Assembly: GCF_029784165.1 (NCBI RefSeq)
Contig: NC_073696.1
Coordinates: 260,878,494 to 260,942,493, forward strand
Reading direction: 5' to 3'
Source: Wyeomyia smithii
Taxonomy: Eukaryota > Arthropoda > Insecta > Diptera > Culicidae
DNA length: 64,000 nucleotides
How positions within the stretch are numbered: the stretch's first letter is position 1; every line of letters starts with the position of its first letter. Below are positions 54,100-64,000 of the stretch, piece after piece. The notes beneath the pieces were generated by a model, which was not told the origin of the DNA, ran no database searches, and saw only the letters and a program-made list of their open reading frames with translations. Made by a program: the position numbers and the translations under genes.

Positions 54100-55576
54100 G
54101 TTCACCTATGCATCAGGCAATCCATGGGTGGTGTTCCACGGTTTGTTCGTTTTTCGACCTCCGACAATATTTGGAGTTGTAAAATGGCGACTTCCGGTGA
54201 CTGGAAAACTGCCGAAAATGACCAAATACCACCTAATACGGGTGTTTTTTTAACCAGAATGACGCTCAGAGGCCAGAAATTGTCTCGAAATGCCAGTTTG
54301 AAATCCAAGATGGCGACTTCCGGTTTTTTAAAAATCAGACAAAATCTTGAATTGTAAGATGGCGACTTCCAGTGATTGGAAAAAAAGAGGAAAATGACCA
54401 AATACCACCAATATGGATGTTTCTTTAACTAGAATGACGCTCAGAGGCCAGAAATTGTCTCTGAATACCATTTTGAAATCCAAGATGGCGACTTACGGTT
54501 TCAGAGAACAGCGAGATATGACCAGATACCATCCAATATGGGTATTTCCGAAATCGTGATGATGCACTGAAACCACAAATCGACCTCAGACAACATTTTG
54601 AGTAGTAAAATGGCGACTTTTGGTGACTGGAAAACTGCCGAAAAAGACCCAAATACAACCAAATATGGGTGTTTCTTTAACCAGAATGATGCTCAGAGGC
54701 CAGAAATTGTCTCCAAATGCCATTTTGAAATCCAATATGGCGACTTCCGGTTCCTAAACAACAGTGGCAAAAGATCAAATAACACTCATTATGGGTATTT
54801 CCGGGATTGTTATGATGCACTGAAGCTAGAAATCGACCTCAGATAACATTATGAATTGTAAAATGACGACTTCCGGTGAATGGGAAACTGCCGAAAATAA
54901 CCAAATAACACCCAATATGGGTATTTCTTCAACCGGCCGATTTCCATCCAATATAAGATGTTTCGATACCAGAATGATACACAGGAGCTAGAATCGACCA
55001 CAGACAACATTTTGAATTCTAAGATGGTGACTTCCGGTTTTTGTAGAACAGCCGAAAATGACTAAATAACACCTATTATTGGTGTTTCTTAAACCAGAAA
55101 GACGCTCAGGGGCCAGAAATTGTCTCCAAAAAAATAGCCTAAAGGGACCAAATACCACCCAATATGAGTGTTCCTTTAACCAGAATGATGCATGGAGCTA
55201 AAAATTGACCTCAGACACCATTTTGAATTGTAAGATGGCAACTTCTGGGAAACAGCCGAATACTACTGCATATGAATATTTCCGTAATCGAAATAATGTA
55301 AAGAAGCTAAGCATTGACCCTGGACACCATAATGAATTCGAAGATGACCACTTTCAGTTTCTGGAAAACAACGAAAATAACTAAATTCCACCCAATATGA
55401 GTGTTTTCGAGATAGAGGTGATGTACTAAAGGCAAAAGTCGAGGATGTTGTCATTCCGATAAAACCAATAATTTCAAACGATATAAACAAATCGCAAGAA
55501 ATCAATGAATTTGGAATGTTGAAAATTATTGAATTAAACACAAAAATAGGCGGGACGAAGTTTGCCGGGTCAGCTA
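54100..55576 (+). mobile_element. Probable non-autonomous Helitron (3' end at 55576)
   Basis: The stretch ends in GGGACGAAGTTTGCCGGGTCAGCTAG followed by T. Helitrons end in CTRR with a GC-rich stem-loop just upstream. The GACGAAGT...CAGCTAG form is like that of the common insect Helitron 3' terminus I know from Lepidoptera. The 5' TC end was not located, so the left boundary is a guess. No Rep/helicase frame is present. Confidence 0.5.
54130..55450. repeat. Array of degenerate 120-180-bp units with AAGATGGCGACTTCCGG
   Basis: The word ATGGCGACTTCCGGT or close variants recurs at about 54183, 54312, 54358, 54483, 54608, 54737, 54859, 55023, 55233 and 55343. Between them are shared blocks such as CCAGAATGA(C/T)GCTCAGAGGCCAG and ACCAAATACCACC. 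The units drift increasingly towards the right. ORFs in this stretch are repeats and not genes. Confidence 0.8.
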
Positions 55577-55982
55577 GTAAATACATAAATATGCTGGTTA
55601 AAGCAAAGCTGCAAGTGATGAATACGAAGATTAGAACTCGAGAGCAAAATTCGGAGGGATAAAAAAAACAAAAAATACTTTCAAAACGAAGAAAACTAAA
55701 CATTAAATAATAGTTTTTGCATAACAGTTGTTATCACTAATTATGTTTGTTTTGTTGAATATCTTTTATGTATAATATAATAAAGCTTTTAAACCAATTA
55801 CAACATGATATGTATCCATACTTAAATTGTTAAATTGATAGAACATTCAAGTGTTATCTAAGCTAAAAGTTGCACAACAACCATATACGACTATTGACAA
55901 CCATTGTGCGGTTTCTCCTTTTATCTTTTTCACGAGGTAAATGAAATATTCATTTATTTGTACACTTCGTGGCCTGATTATT

Positions 55983-56093
55983 GAGCTTGAGCTTGACGGC
56001 CGCACATATCGCAGTTGCTTCCCGTGATGGATCTGAGCTAGTGAAGTTACACAGGGAACCGCGTATATAGCAACTTGGGATTAGTTTACCATT
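55983..56093. mobile_element. 111-bp insertion flanked by a 22-bp direct repeat
   Basis: TACACTTCGTGGCCTGATTATT (55961-55982) and TACACGTCGTGGCCTGATTATT (56094-56115) differ at one base and flank a block beginning GAGCTTGAGCTTGACGGCCG. Such a long duplication without poly(A) is unusual for a known SINE. The insert could be a short retroposed RNA, but no RNA family was recognised. Confidence 0.45.
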
Positions 56094-56335
56094 TACACGT
56101 CGTGGCCTGATTATTTGAATATTTCTTCTTCGTGCGTCGATAAGCTACATCTATTATATTATCAATATTTAACTCCCGGAATGGCGTTAGTTTTACATAC
56201 AAACAATATACGCACGAAATCTGCAACATATTTTTTTCTGTGAAAGTATGAAATTGAGTCAACTTAATCTAAAATTGAGTAAATTCAGTTTCGTGTGTGA
56301 GAATGTCACACGCTCACAGAAATTCAACAACAACG

Positions 56336-57074
56336 CACAGTGGTACAGTAAGGCAATGTAGGCGGACACGAGTTTTTCGATGCGATTTTGTGGTTTTAGG
56401 GTTAATTTTTTTTTCTAAGAACTTGTTTCTTATATTTAGTCTATTTTTTATGTGCAAATGAAAATTAGGGTGGTCCTGAAATCGACTAAATGAAAAAACT
56501 AACTTTTTATTTGCATAAATAAATGTATACATTCATCGGCACAGTTGTAGATCAACTAGTTTTAAGCAACTTTCGGTATTTCTTCACAATATTTATACAA
56601 TATTTGTTCTATCGAATGATACCAAAAAATATTATTTATGTTTGCCCTAAACGGAGACATCAATATATCAAAAGGGCCTATTTTTAAAATAGAAATAGTG
56701 AAAACTCTTTATCTGTATAATATATCGACAATGTTTTTTCGTCAAAATTGGCGTATTTTTGATTAAAGTTACCGAAGAAAACTTTGTTTTTAAATTTGAA
56801 TTGAAAAAATAGAGCGAAAAGACTGTTTTTGGAAACCAAATTTCATGTCTACAAAAAAGTTTTTTTACAAAGTTATTTAGAATTAGTTGGTCTACAAGTT
56901 TGCCAAAGAATGTTTTATTTCGTTGATTTTAGAACCACCCTAATTTTCATTCGCACAAGAATCGAGGATTATGTATAAGAAACAACTTTTTACAAAAACT
57001 ATGGCTTTAAACCGCAAACCAAAATCGCAACGAAAAGCCTATGTCCGCCTAAATTGCCTTACTGTACCACTGTG
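56336..57074. mobile_element. Transib-type MITE, second family (739 bp)
   Basis: The ends CACAGTGGTACAGTAAGGCA and the inverse TGCCTTACTGTACCACTGTG are exact over about 20 bases, and the match goes on through TAGGCGGACA. The flanks CAACG (56331-56335) and CAATG (57075-57079) agree at four of five positions, a decayed 5-bp duplication. No transposase. Confidence 0.75.
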
Positions 57075-57848
57075 CAATGAGTTTAGTTACCTTTTTCACC
57101 ACAAGAGGGGGTGTTCCCTGTCTGTCTTCACGGGAATATATGGGAAATTCGAGAGTGAACTATATTGTTATTTTAAGATATTTGGAATTTCTCAATTCCA
57201 CGGTGTGCGTTCAAAACTGCCGAGGAATAATAAAACGCATCGCCATTTAAGACGCAAGTAAGAAAGAGATGCCAGATAATTGTTTACGAACTAAGCACGT
57301 GCGATGGTGGGTTGAAGCTGACAAATTTTACAGTGCGCTTCGGGCAGCACGGCAGGTCAAAACTGGGTCAAAATCGAGCGAATAAAGAAGGGTTTTGACA
57401 GCAGTTAGTGCGCTTCCAGGTCAAAACGAGGTCAGCTGGTGGAATAAAGAAATTCACTATTAGCGTAAAACAGCCAAACCATCGCCACTCAGCTCACAGA
57501 AAGAAAAGGATAGTCAAACGACACTCGCGTATCTAGGAGATGCACACTGTCAATCGTTTAGCGATGTTATTTCGGCCTATTTCTGTCTACTTCGTTCATT
57601 TATGTTGAGAAATATTATTACAAGATCAATGAGATAAATAATTTCCAGAATACACGCACTCAACGTGCGTAATTCTCATTTCTAGAAAAAAATGTCAAAA
57701 TACGTTTGAGAAAAATACCGTCGTGATGGTGATACTCATTTGACATGTTTGTTTAAGAATGTATTCAGACAGCGAGCGTTGGTAGCGTCAGAGGAAGAGG
57801 AAGAGACGGAAGAGAGGAAGAAGACGATTAGAGCAGTGAAAAGTGGTT

Positions 57849-59950
57849 CTACCGTGACCATTTCGAGGCCTGGTCACATGTCACGAGAGTACCAAGATAA
57901 ATAAATTCGTCGACCACTTCGAAAGTATCCCCATCCATCTCCACCGCAGCATCAACACCTGTAGAATTACCACGCTCTCTGTCAGCCACCATGTACTTCG
58001 TTTTGGCAATGTTTATGGTGAGTCCAATTCGCGCAGCTTCCCTTTTGAGAGCCATAAAGGCCTCCTCAACTGCTCTACGGTTAACACCAATTATATCAAT
58101 GTCGTCCGCAAAGCCCAGAAGCATGTGAAACTTAGTGATGATGTGAAACCGTCAAGCGTCGCACGTAACAGTTTAATTAGTTTTGTTGGGGAACCATGTT
58201 CTAGCATTATTCGCCAAAGCTCGTTGCGTTTCACTGTGTAGTACGCTGCCTTAAAGTCCATGACAAGATGATGCGTCTGCAAGTTGTGTTCTCGAAACTT
58301 GTCGAGAATCTGTCTCAAGGTAAACATCTGGTCCGTTGTAGATCGTCCCACCCGAAGACCGCTTTGGTATTCTCCAACAAAGGCTTCCTGCAACGGCCTC
58401 AGTCGCTGGAACAGGATACGATGGAGAATTTTGTAAGCGGAATTGAGGAGGGTTATGCCTCTATAATTACTACAGTCGAGCCTATGTCCCTTCTTGTAGA
58501 TAGGGCATATGAGTCCTTCCAACCAGTCCGTAGGTAGTTGTTCCTCAGACCATACCCTTAGGATAATCTGATGAATTGCACTACACAGCCGCTCGCTCCC
58601 AACTTTGAAAAGTTCGGCCGGCAAGCCGTCCTTCCCAGCGGCTCTGTGGTTCTTTAGCTCTTTGCAAGCATTCTTCACCTCGTCCAATATTGGTGGGTCC
58701 ACAGCTTGTCCGTCCTCTCCAATTTCTATCCTGTTCTCCTCGACGACTTTCTTACCTTCCTCACCGTTCAACACCACCTCAAAATGTTGCTTCCAACGCC
58801 TGACCACCTGCGATTTATCGGTAATCAGGTTCCTCTCTCTGTCATTGCACATGGCAGGTTATGGCACGGTCCGGTTCCTGATTCCGTTGATCGTTCTATA
58901 GAAGCTCCTCGTGTCGTGCCTGGTGAATCAATTCTCCGCTTCCGTGAGGACGCGATCGTAGTGCTCACGTTTCTTACGGCGATGAAGCCTCTTTTCGGCA
59001 GCTCTTGCCTCACGATATTTCTCCAGCATCTGACGCGTTACACGATTAGCTGCTACCAACATGTTGGCGTAGGCTCGGTTCTTCTCCTCCGTCAGCTCTA
59101 GGCACTCAGCATCGAACCACCCACTACGCATGATTCCCGTTGTCATGCCTATCAGTTCTCGCGCTGTTTCGCTGACCGCATCATGGATGTCCTTCCACTG
59201 CTCGTTCAAGTCCACTCCAGCTGGTTCACCGATCCTGCTATCAACTTTCCGAGTATGCTCTGCAGCAACTACTTCCGCTGATAACCTCTAGATGTCCAGA
59301 TGTATCTTCCTCGCCGATCTCGATTTAAATACATTGGACAACTGGGCGCGAATCTTGCCTCCCAGGAGATAGTGATCCGAGTCGATGTTTGGCCTTCGAA
59401 AGAACCGTACATCTATGACGTCTGAAAAGAGCCGGTTGTCGATCAGCATGTGATCGATCTGGGAGCAGGCCTCTCCATTTGGGTGTTTCCAGGTGTGCTT
59501 CCGAATGTTCAGACGTGCAAAATGGGTACTACAGATGGCCATTCCCCTGGCCGCGGCGAAGTTCACTACCCTCAAGCCGTTATCGCTGGTGGTAGAGTTA
59601 AGGCTTTTCCTACCAATAACGGAACGAAAGAACTCCTTTCGTCCGACTTGTGCGTTCGTATCTCCGATAACGATCTTTATATCGTGCTGTGGGCACTCTC
59701 CATACGTTTTCTTGAGGAGCTCATAGAACTCCTCGTTTACTTCATCGGTTTTATCGTTTGTCGGCGCGTACACGTTGATAAGGCTGTTATTGAAGAATGT
59801 ACCCTTGATCCTCAATACGCATAGACGGTCATTAATAGGCCTCCACCTAATAACACGCTTCATTTGGTTTCCAAGTAGCACCACTGCCACTGTAGTAGAT
59901 GTGATATTTAAAAGAAGTGCCCGCGGTCGGATCAACCGCCCGGAATTCAC
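57849..59950 (-). pseudogene. RTE endonuclease and reverse transcriptase, 5' part, broken
   Basis: The endonuclease has LINVYAPTNDKTDE, IVIGDTNAQVG and the SDHYLLGGK end, the APE-type residues of LINE nucleases. After a stop and frame changes, the linker (MDLNEQWKDIHD) and the reverse transcriptase follow, with CPIYKKGHRLDCSNYRGITL. Motif A has Tyr where the plus-strand copy has the second Asp-like position (DFKAAYYTV). About 50 codons including the GLKQGD motif are missing between TLDGFTSS and LLGFADDIDIIG. The homologous frame ends at the hAT insertion (57881). The shared N-terminal words ATACGAATCGG link it to the other RTE copies. Confidence 0.8.
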
Positions 59951-60175
59951 GTTCTCCGGTTTTAGGTCAACGCACCTCTTGTATGGCTGTTACCTCCACA
60001 TTTACCTTCCGTAGCTCTCTGGCCAAGATGCCCGCGCGTGCAGGTTCAAGCAGAGTCCTAATATTCGAAGTATAAGTTTCCAATCGTTGTCCTTTTTCGT
60101 TTGCCTAGGTCTATACCGGGTGTTCCGATTCGTATCATTCTCTAGATTGTTCGTAGTATGTTTATTTTCAGCATG

Positions 60176-63100
60176 CAGCCTTACTAGGGCTGCGATGCCT
60201 AGTCTCGCAACGGGGCCGCCGTCCTGAGTGTTCAGTGCATTTCATAGTTCAGCCGTCCGCTCCGGATCAGTCGCTGTTTAAGCCGCCCCTGACCTGGGGA
60301 ACAGACGCTCAGGCAAGCTGCTCTGCAAGGAGAACAACTCCCCCTTCCCTGTCAACATACGACCAAGTTCCCACCGGTTCACCGATCTTCCGTTGGTTGC
60401 TCGGTACCACGTGGAGGTAGGGATAGGAGTTGCTGGGCATTATAGTATGGACCACACTGGGGTCTATTTTACGCCAACTAATACGGATGTACTGCTGGTA
60501 CGCATTGCCCAGCCGTTTAACAACTTATACTACACATGCAAAATGTGCCAAGAACAATATCGATAACGAATTCTCTCAACTAATAAACTAGTTAGTCGAG
60601 ACCGCTATTAGCCCCCAGGCTAAGCGTGCGATATTGTTTGTTTGTTTGTCAGCCGAAATTCTCTCAATAGTAACCTAATGAGCTGTAAATCAACAAAAGT
60701 TTTCGTTGGAATGTCTTCACATCTGGCATCTCTGTCATAACATTTAAACCAGGGTTATGTTCCCCACTGGTAAGCCAGCTGTTATTCTGCAGGAATGTCA
60801 CTTTGTTCACTAACCTAGTAGAATAGAGAGTAAACAGATTTTTTTTAAATAAAACTTCCCTTCAGGCATTTCAGAAACGGTAATGGGGATGGATCTAGGT
60901 TGTCAAACAAGTTCATTGGATATTTCCATTGAACTAGTACTAGTGGGATAGATTTGACATATAATAATACTTGCTATGCTCAATGGAAAATCCATTGAAC
61001 TAGTAGCGCAGACAAATAGACGTAGCACTCCATACAAAATTGAAAAATAATGTGGTTCCAATTACCTCGTGCGACACCTTTACGACACATTACGTCAAAG
61101 AAACACACACACTTCTGAACAACCACTCGACTCCATTTGTACTCCAAATACGCAATTCAACGAATCTATCTAAGTGTCGTCTTATAAAAAATTTCTTTGT
61201 GGGTTTGAATTCTCTCGGGGCAATAATAACTGGAGATTAACGAATTGCTAACAGTTGATTGGTAGAATCAAGAGATGCATTCTAAAAGCTGACTTTTAAT
61301 GGCCGTACAACGCTTTTGTTCTGCATCATAAGAAAGCTTCTTCGAAAGACCGGTAACGGACCTTTCTCAAATGTATAATATTTTTTCTTAGTTCATAATA
61401 AATGTATATTTTTTAAAATGAATCAGTTTCCCTTTAAGTTCATTCACATTTTTCTGACAGTAGTAGAAAAAAATTACAAATTTTTAGTCATCACCCGTTG
61501 GAATTCAGCGTGAAGAAAGGATAAGTGGTTGAAGAGCCTGAGAATAAAGCGAATGGCCTGATTCTACTAAGATTTAAACCCACAACAATCCGCTTGAAAA
61601 AGTGGACTATGCAACTTTGCAGTTACGCAGCTCCCCCACATTCTGGATACTTTGGAGTCTCTGGGCAACCGGCCACCGGGAGACATTTAATTTGAAGTCG
61701 CGTCACAATTCCAACATCGGTATGCAAAAAAGGCGGAATACTCGATGGTTTTGAATACCTAACAATGACTAATCATCCGTCTTGTACAACGCGTTTCAAT
61801 CTGTACTTATTTTTAAATTCCTACTTCTTCACGAATTGATAAACAACTTCGTAGATCGCAAACCATATTTTGTAGTGTTCACATAATGAACTGTATCACA
61901 TCACAAGTAGATACAAGAAACACCCCAACATGCACTTTTGTTGATTTACAGCTTATTAAACTATTACTAAGCTGCTTATGGCCTAACTAAAGCGTTATAA
62001 GCTGTACCTCAACAAAATTGTTTGTTGAGACGGTGAAAGTCAATGCCTACGTAGTTTTCGAAAGGATTTCTATCAAATGTTCAAACAAAAGTACAAACAC
62101 ATCACTGCATCATCCATCAATTTCTTTGTGTTTTAATATGTATATGTATATATCCATCCACGAATCCTCATCAATATATAAACATCTAATAATTATCATA
62201 TATAGTTTCATCTCTCCTTGCGTTTGTTTCGCATCTTTGGCTGCACGATATATTTACACTATACACTGACAATTCACGGTGTGTCCGTCGGTTTTATTGT
62301 TACATCTTCGCTAATTCTGCTTGCTGTTGTTGTTTACGTTACACTTCTCCTACTCATTGCCATCCGATTGTTCAAATTTGGATGTTTCTTCTCTATAACC
62401 GCCCACGCACCAACTCTGTTTATAAATTTACATATAAAATATTCAGTTCCTTCACGATTTGCATTGGTTTTTTTCTTTAGTTTTTTTTTTATATTTTATT
62501 CGCTACGATGGCCTAGTCTAGATTGGGATATTCGCTCGATATTCTCAATAGAAAATGAACGGCAGTCGAGCCTCGAGTAATGCGCTTGGCGAACATTTCT
62601 TTTTGCAAACGAAATTAGTTTTTTTATGATATAACCAATTTGTGTTGTCATTCGGACTGATGGGAAATAATTTGAACTATTTCGGAACATGAATGCACAC
62701 CGATGTGTTGAAAATGCACTTTATCTACATTTTTGGGAGGAATCTCCGATCGCATTTTCAAGGTCAGACCAAATGATCTGTATTCACAAGGGAAAGAAAC
62801 CTTTGTATTCAATGTTTGTTTTTTTTTTCCTTGTAGGATTTTGATGCTATCACGCTACTGATTGAGTGTTGGCATCACTGGCGACATCGCACAGACAGTA
62901 GCCAAAGTTGTTTGTGTTCATTCGCAGGTAGTTGATTGATGTTTTAGATTGTATTTCGTGCGTGATTCAGTTGTCTTCTGATGAAATGAAAATTAAATGA
63001 TCTATAGGAGAGCAGCATATCTCAAGAGGTTTTGAGATATGAACCCCTACAACTGGCGGCAATAGAAACGAAAAATTTCACTAGCACTCGAACAGTTAGC

Positions 63101-63626
63101 ATGTTATCTACACCTGCCAAAAGACAGAGATTGCACATTTTTCTCAGATGTGATTGAAACGGTTTCTATGTTCTGTCAATGTTCACCGTCCGGAATATAT
63201 ATAAGCTTATATTTTCACTAGTAAATGGTTCTCTACTATATATAGTCAACAGCCATGTAGAAGTTTTGTTTTGTTGCTCTTATACGAACGGAAAAATTCA
63301 ACGGACATAAAAGCTCTCTTGTATAAAGATTCGACCTAAACTTACAACGTAGTCTCACGGAAACGATTCAACACTTTGTTGCTAACCTCACTTTGTGAAA
63401 AAAACCATTATTTTCACAATCCAACGGAAGAATCTAACATTTCACTATAGAATCTCTAGAACACATAACAATAAAGTCCATTTGTTAGTGAATTGTTGGA
63501 GGAGGCGGCACATCCTGGCGATGGAATCCGGTAGAGTGATGTATTGGTATTGGTGTGGCAGCAGTGGCGGTGGAGGCGGCAGGAGCACAAGGAAAATCAT
63601 CTGTTCCCCTACAGCTGATCTTCATC
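60176..63626. other. Intergenic or 3' UTR DNA, no gene seen
   Basis: The first few hundred bases (to about 60480) are GC-rich and may be more of the RTE 5' region. The rest is AT-rich with short meaningless ORFs. The part next to 63626 should hold the 3' UTR of the minus-strand gene at the right edge, but its poly(A) site is not fixed. Confidence 0.45.
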
Positions 63627-64000
63627 CTATAAACCACAGTCGAAGCTCTCACCCCACTCGCTATACCGGCTGTCCTGCTTCTGTAGTCGCTGTTGACACG
63701 CTTCCAGATAACTGTCCTGAATTCGATACATGCCACTGTTCGCCTGATACATCAACGTTTCCAGGATGCGCTCGTTCTTGATCGCCTTCGACGGGAGGAC
63801 GATCTTGATCAGTTCTTGCGGTGAAATACGGTGCAATTTCAGATCGCGTGCCAACCGCTCCATAATACAGCGGAACTCCACTTTGGCGTCCGTTTTGGCT
63901 GACGCTTTCGATTTCACCTATCAAAAAATATGAAGTATTGATTTTGTAGAAAACAAAAAACTAAATTTGGTGTCACCTTCTGCTTGGCCCACGCGAGCAT
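63627..64000 (-). CDS. Last two exons of a host gene, possibly a BTB-BACK protein (partial)
   Basis: Minus-strand exon parts are 64000-63977 (entering from the edge) and 63917-63627, with donor AAG|GTGAC and acceptor GATAG|GTGAA. The visible C-terminus is about 104 residues: MLAWAKQK, then VEFRCIMERLARDLKLH, ELIKIVLPSKAIKNERI and LMYQANSGMYRIQDSYLEAC, ending ESFDCGL and TAG. The helical pattern with an LAWA motif followed by a Leu/Ile-rich helix and a V-L-P-S turn recalls the BACK domain found after BTB domains, but I did not recognise the exact family. Most of the gene lies beyond the window. Confidence 0.6.

Larger units (their letters stand above)
53812..57872. mobile_element. 4.06-kb hAT-type composite element inside the RTE copy
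   Basis: The left end, CAGGCTTGTAAACGGTC, and the inverse of the right end, CAGGCCTCGAAATGGTC, are related inverted repeats. Both sides carry a perfect 8-bp duplication, GTCACATG (53804-53811 and 57873-57880), inside RTE coding sequence, so the empty site is known. No hAT transposase is seen. The interior contains a Helitron-like segment with a motif array (54100-55576), a short insertion at 55983-56093 and a Transib-type element (56336-57074). Confidence 0.75.
53455..60175 (-). mobile_element. RTE-clade LINE copy, split by a 4.06-kb hAT-type insertion
   Basis: The minus strand reads, from right to left: the 5' region (60170-59960), endonuclease (59950-59288), linker (59215-58860), reverse transcriptase (58852-57881) and, after the insertion, the C-terminal part (53811-53455). 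The two parts join exactly at GTCACATG, which is present on both sides of the inserted DNA. The 3' end is missing beyond 53455. Several frameshifts and an internal deletion make it inactive. Confidence 0.8.

Noticed and set aside
54130..55450. CRISPR-like array
   Set aside because: Units are long, diverged and contiguous without spacer-repeat alternation, and the DNA is eukaryotic.
55263..55703. 146-codon minus-strand ORF, Phe/Ser-rich
   Set aside because: It spans the end of the repeat array and the Helitron-like terminus; no membrane protein family is recognisable.
62018..62690. Hydrophobic ORFs on both strands near 62.0-62.7 kb
   Set aside because: AT-rich DNA gives chance Ile/Phe/Tyr-rich frames; no conserved features.

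Overview
The window looks like a stretch of mosquito (culicine-like) genomic DNA. Host genes are few, intron-containing and compact: N-myristoyltransferase and ribosomal protein L13, both on the minus strand, plus the last exons of a third gene at the right edge. Between them lies AT-rich DNA packed with nested transposable elements of many classes. The organism call rests on the density and type of elements (RTE/JAM-like and I/Loner-like LINEs, TA-, TTAA- and 3-bp-duplication MITEs, Transib-like and hAT-like elements) and on the insect character of the two recognised proteins. The species cannot be fixed from the sequence alone. || Layout. 1-4304: 3' part of an I-clade LINE (end of ORF1, broken ORF2 with endonuclease, reverse transcriptase and RNase H). 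5-12.7 kb: AT-rich DNA with a TATA-containing repeat, small hairpins and a terminal-inverted-repeat element. 12.7-14.9 kb: large foldback element. 16.2-17.0 kb: hAT MITE. 17.7-19.0 kb: 5'-inverted RTE insertion. 20.1 kb: tRNA-derived SINE. 20.5-22.3 kb: hAT-type element carrying a nested Transib-type element. 23.4-32.3 kb: more copies of the TATA repeat, a hAT MITE, a second Transib-type element, an RTE fragment and a TTAA element. 32.97-34.69 kb: NMT gene. 35.2-38.5 kb: two back-to-back nested element pairs. 39.5-42.2 kb: intron-containing pogo/jerky-type DDE transposase gene. 43.2-49.1 kb: complete Ty3/gypsy-type LTR retrotransposon with apparently identical LTRs. 49.9-51.2 kb: RpL13 gene. 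51.3-52.8 kb: second copy of the 36.8-kb element family with two nested MITEs. 53.5-60.2 kb: an RTE copy split by a 4.06-kb hAT-type insertion that itself carries a Helitron-like segment and a Transib-type element. 63.6-64.0 kb: last two exons of a host gene. || Main points for a second look. (1) In the LTR element, gag and pol are joined in frame if a 132-nt segment with good donor and acceptor sites is spliced out. (2) Exact target-site duplications allow the order of many nested insertions to be read. (3) A repeat family carries a CCAAT box, a TATA box and a histone-type 3' stem-loop-like sequence but no recognisable histone ORF. (4) Three elements end in the RSS-heptamer-like CACAGTG and are flanked by 5-bp duplications. 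I see no sign of a bacterial-type defence system, CRISPR array or operon; this is eukaryotic DNA. All calls were made by eye, without database searches.
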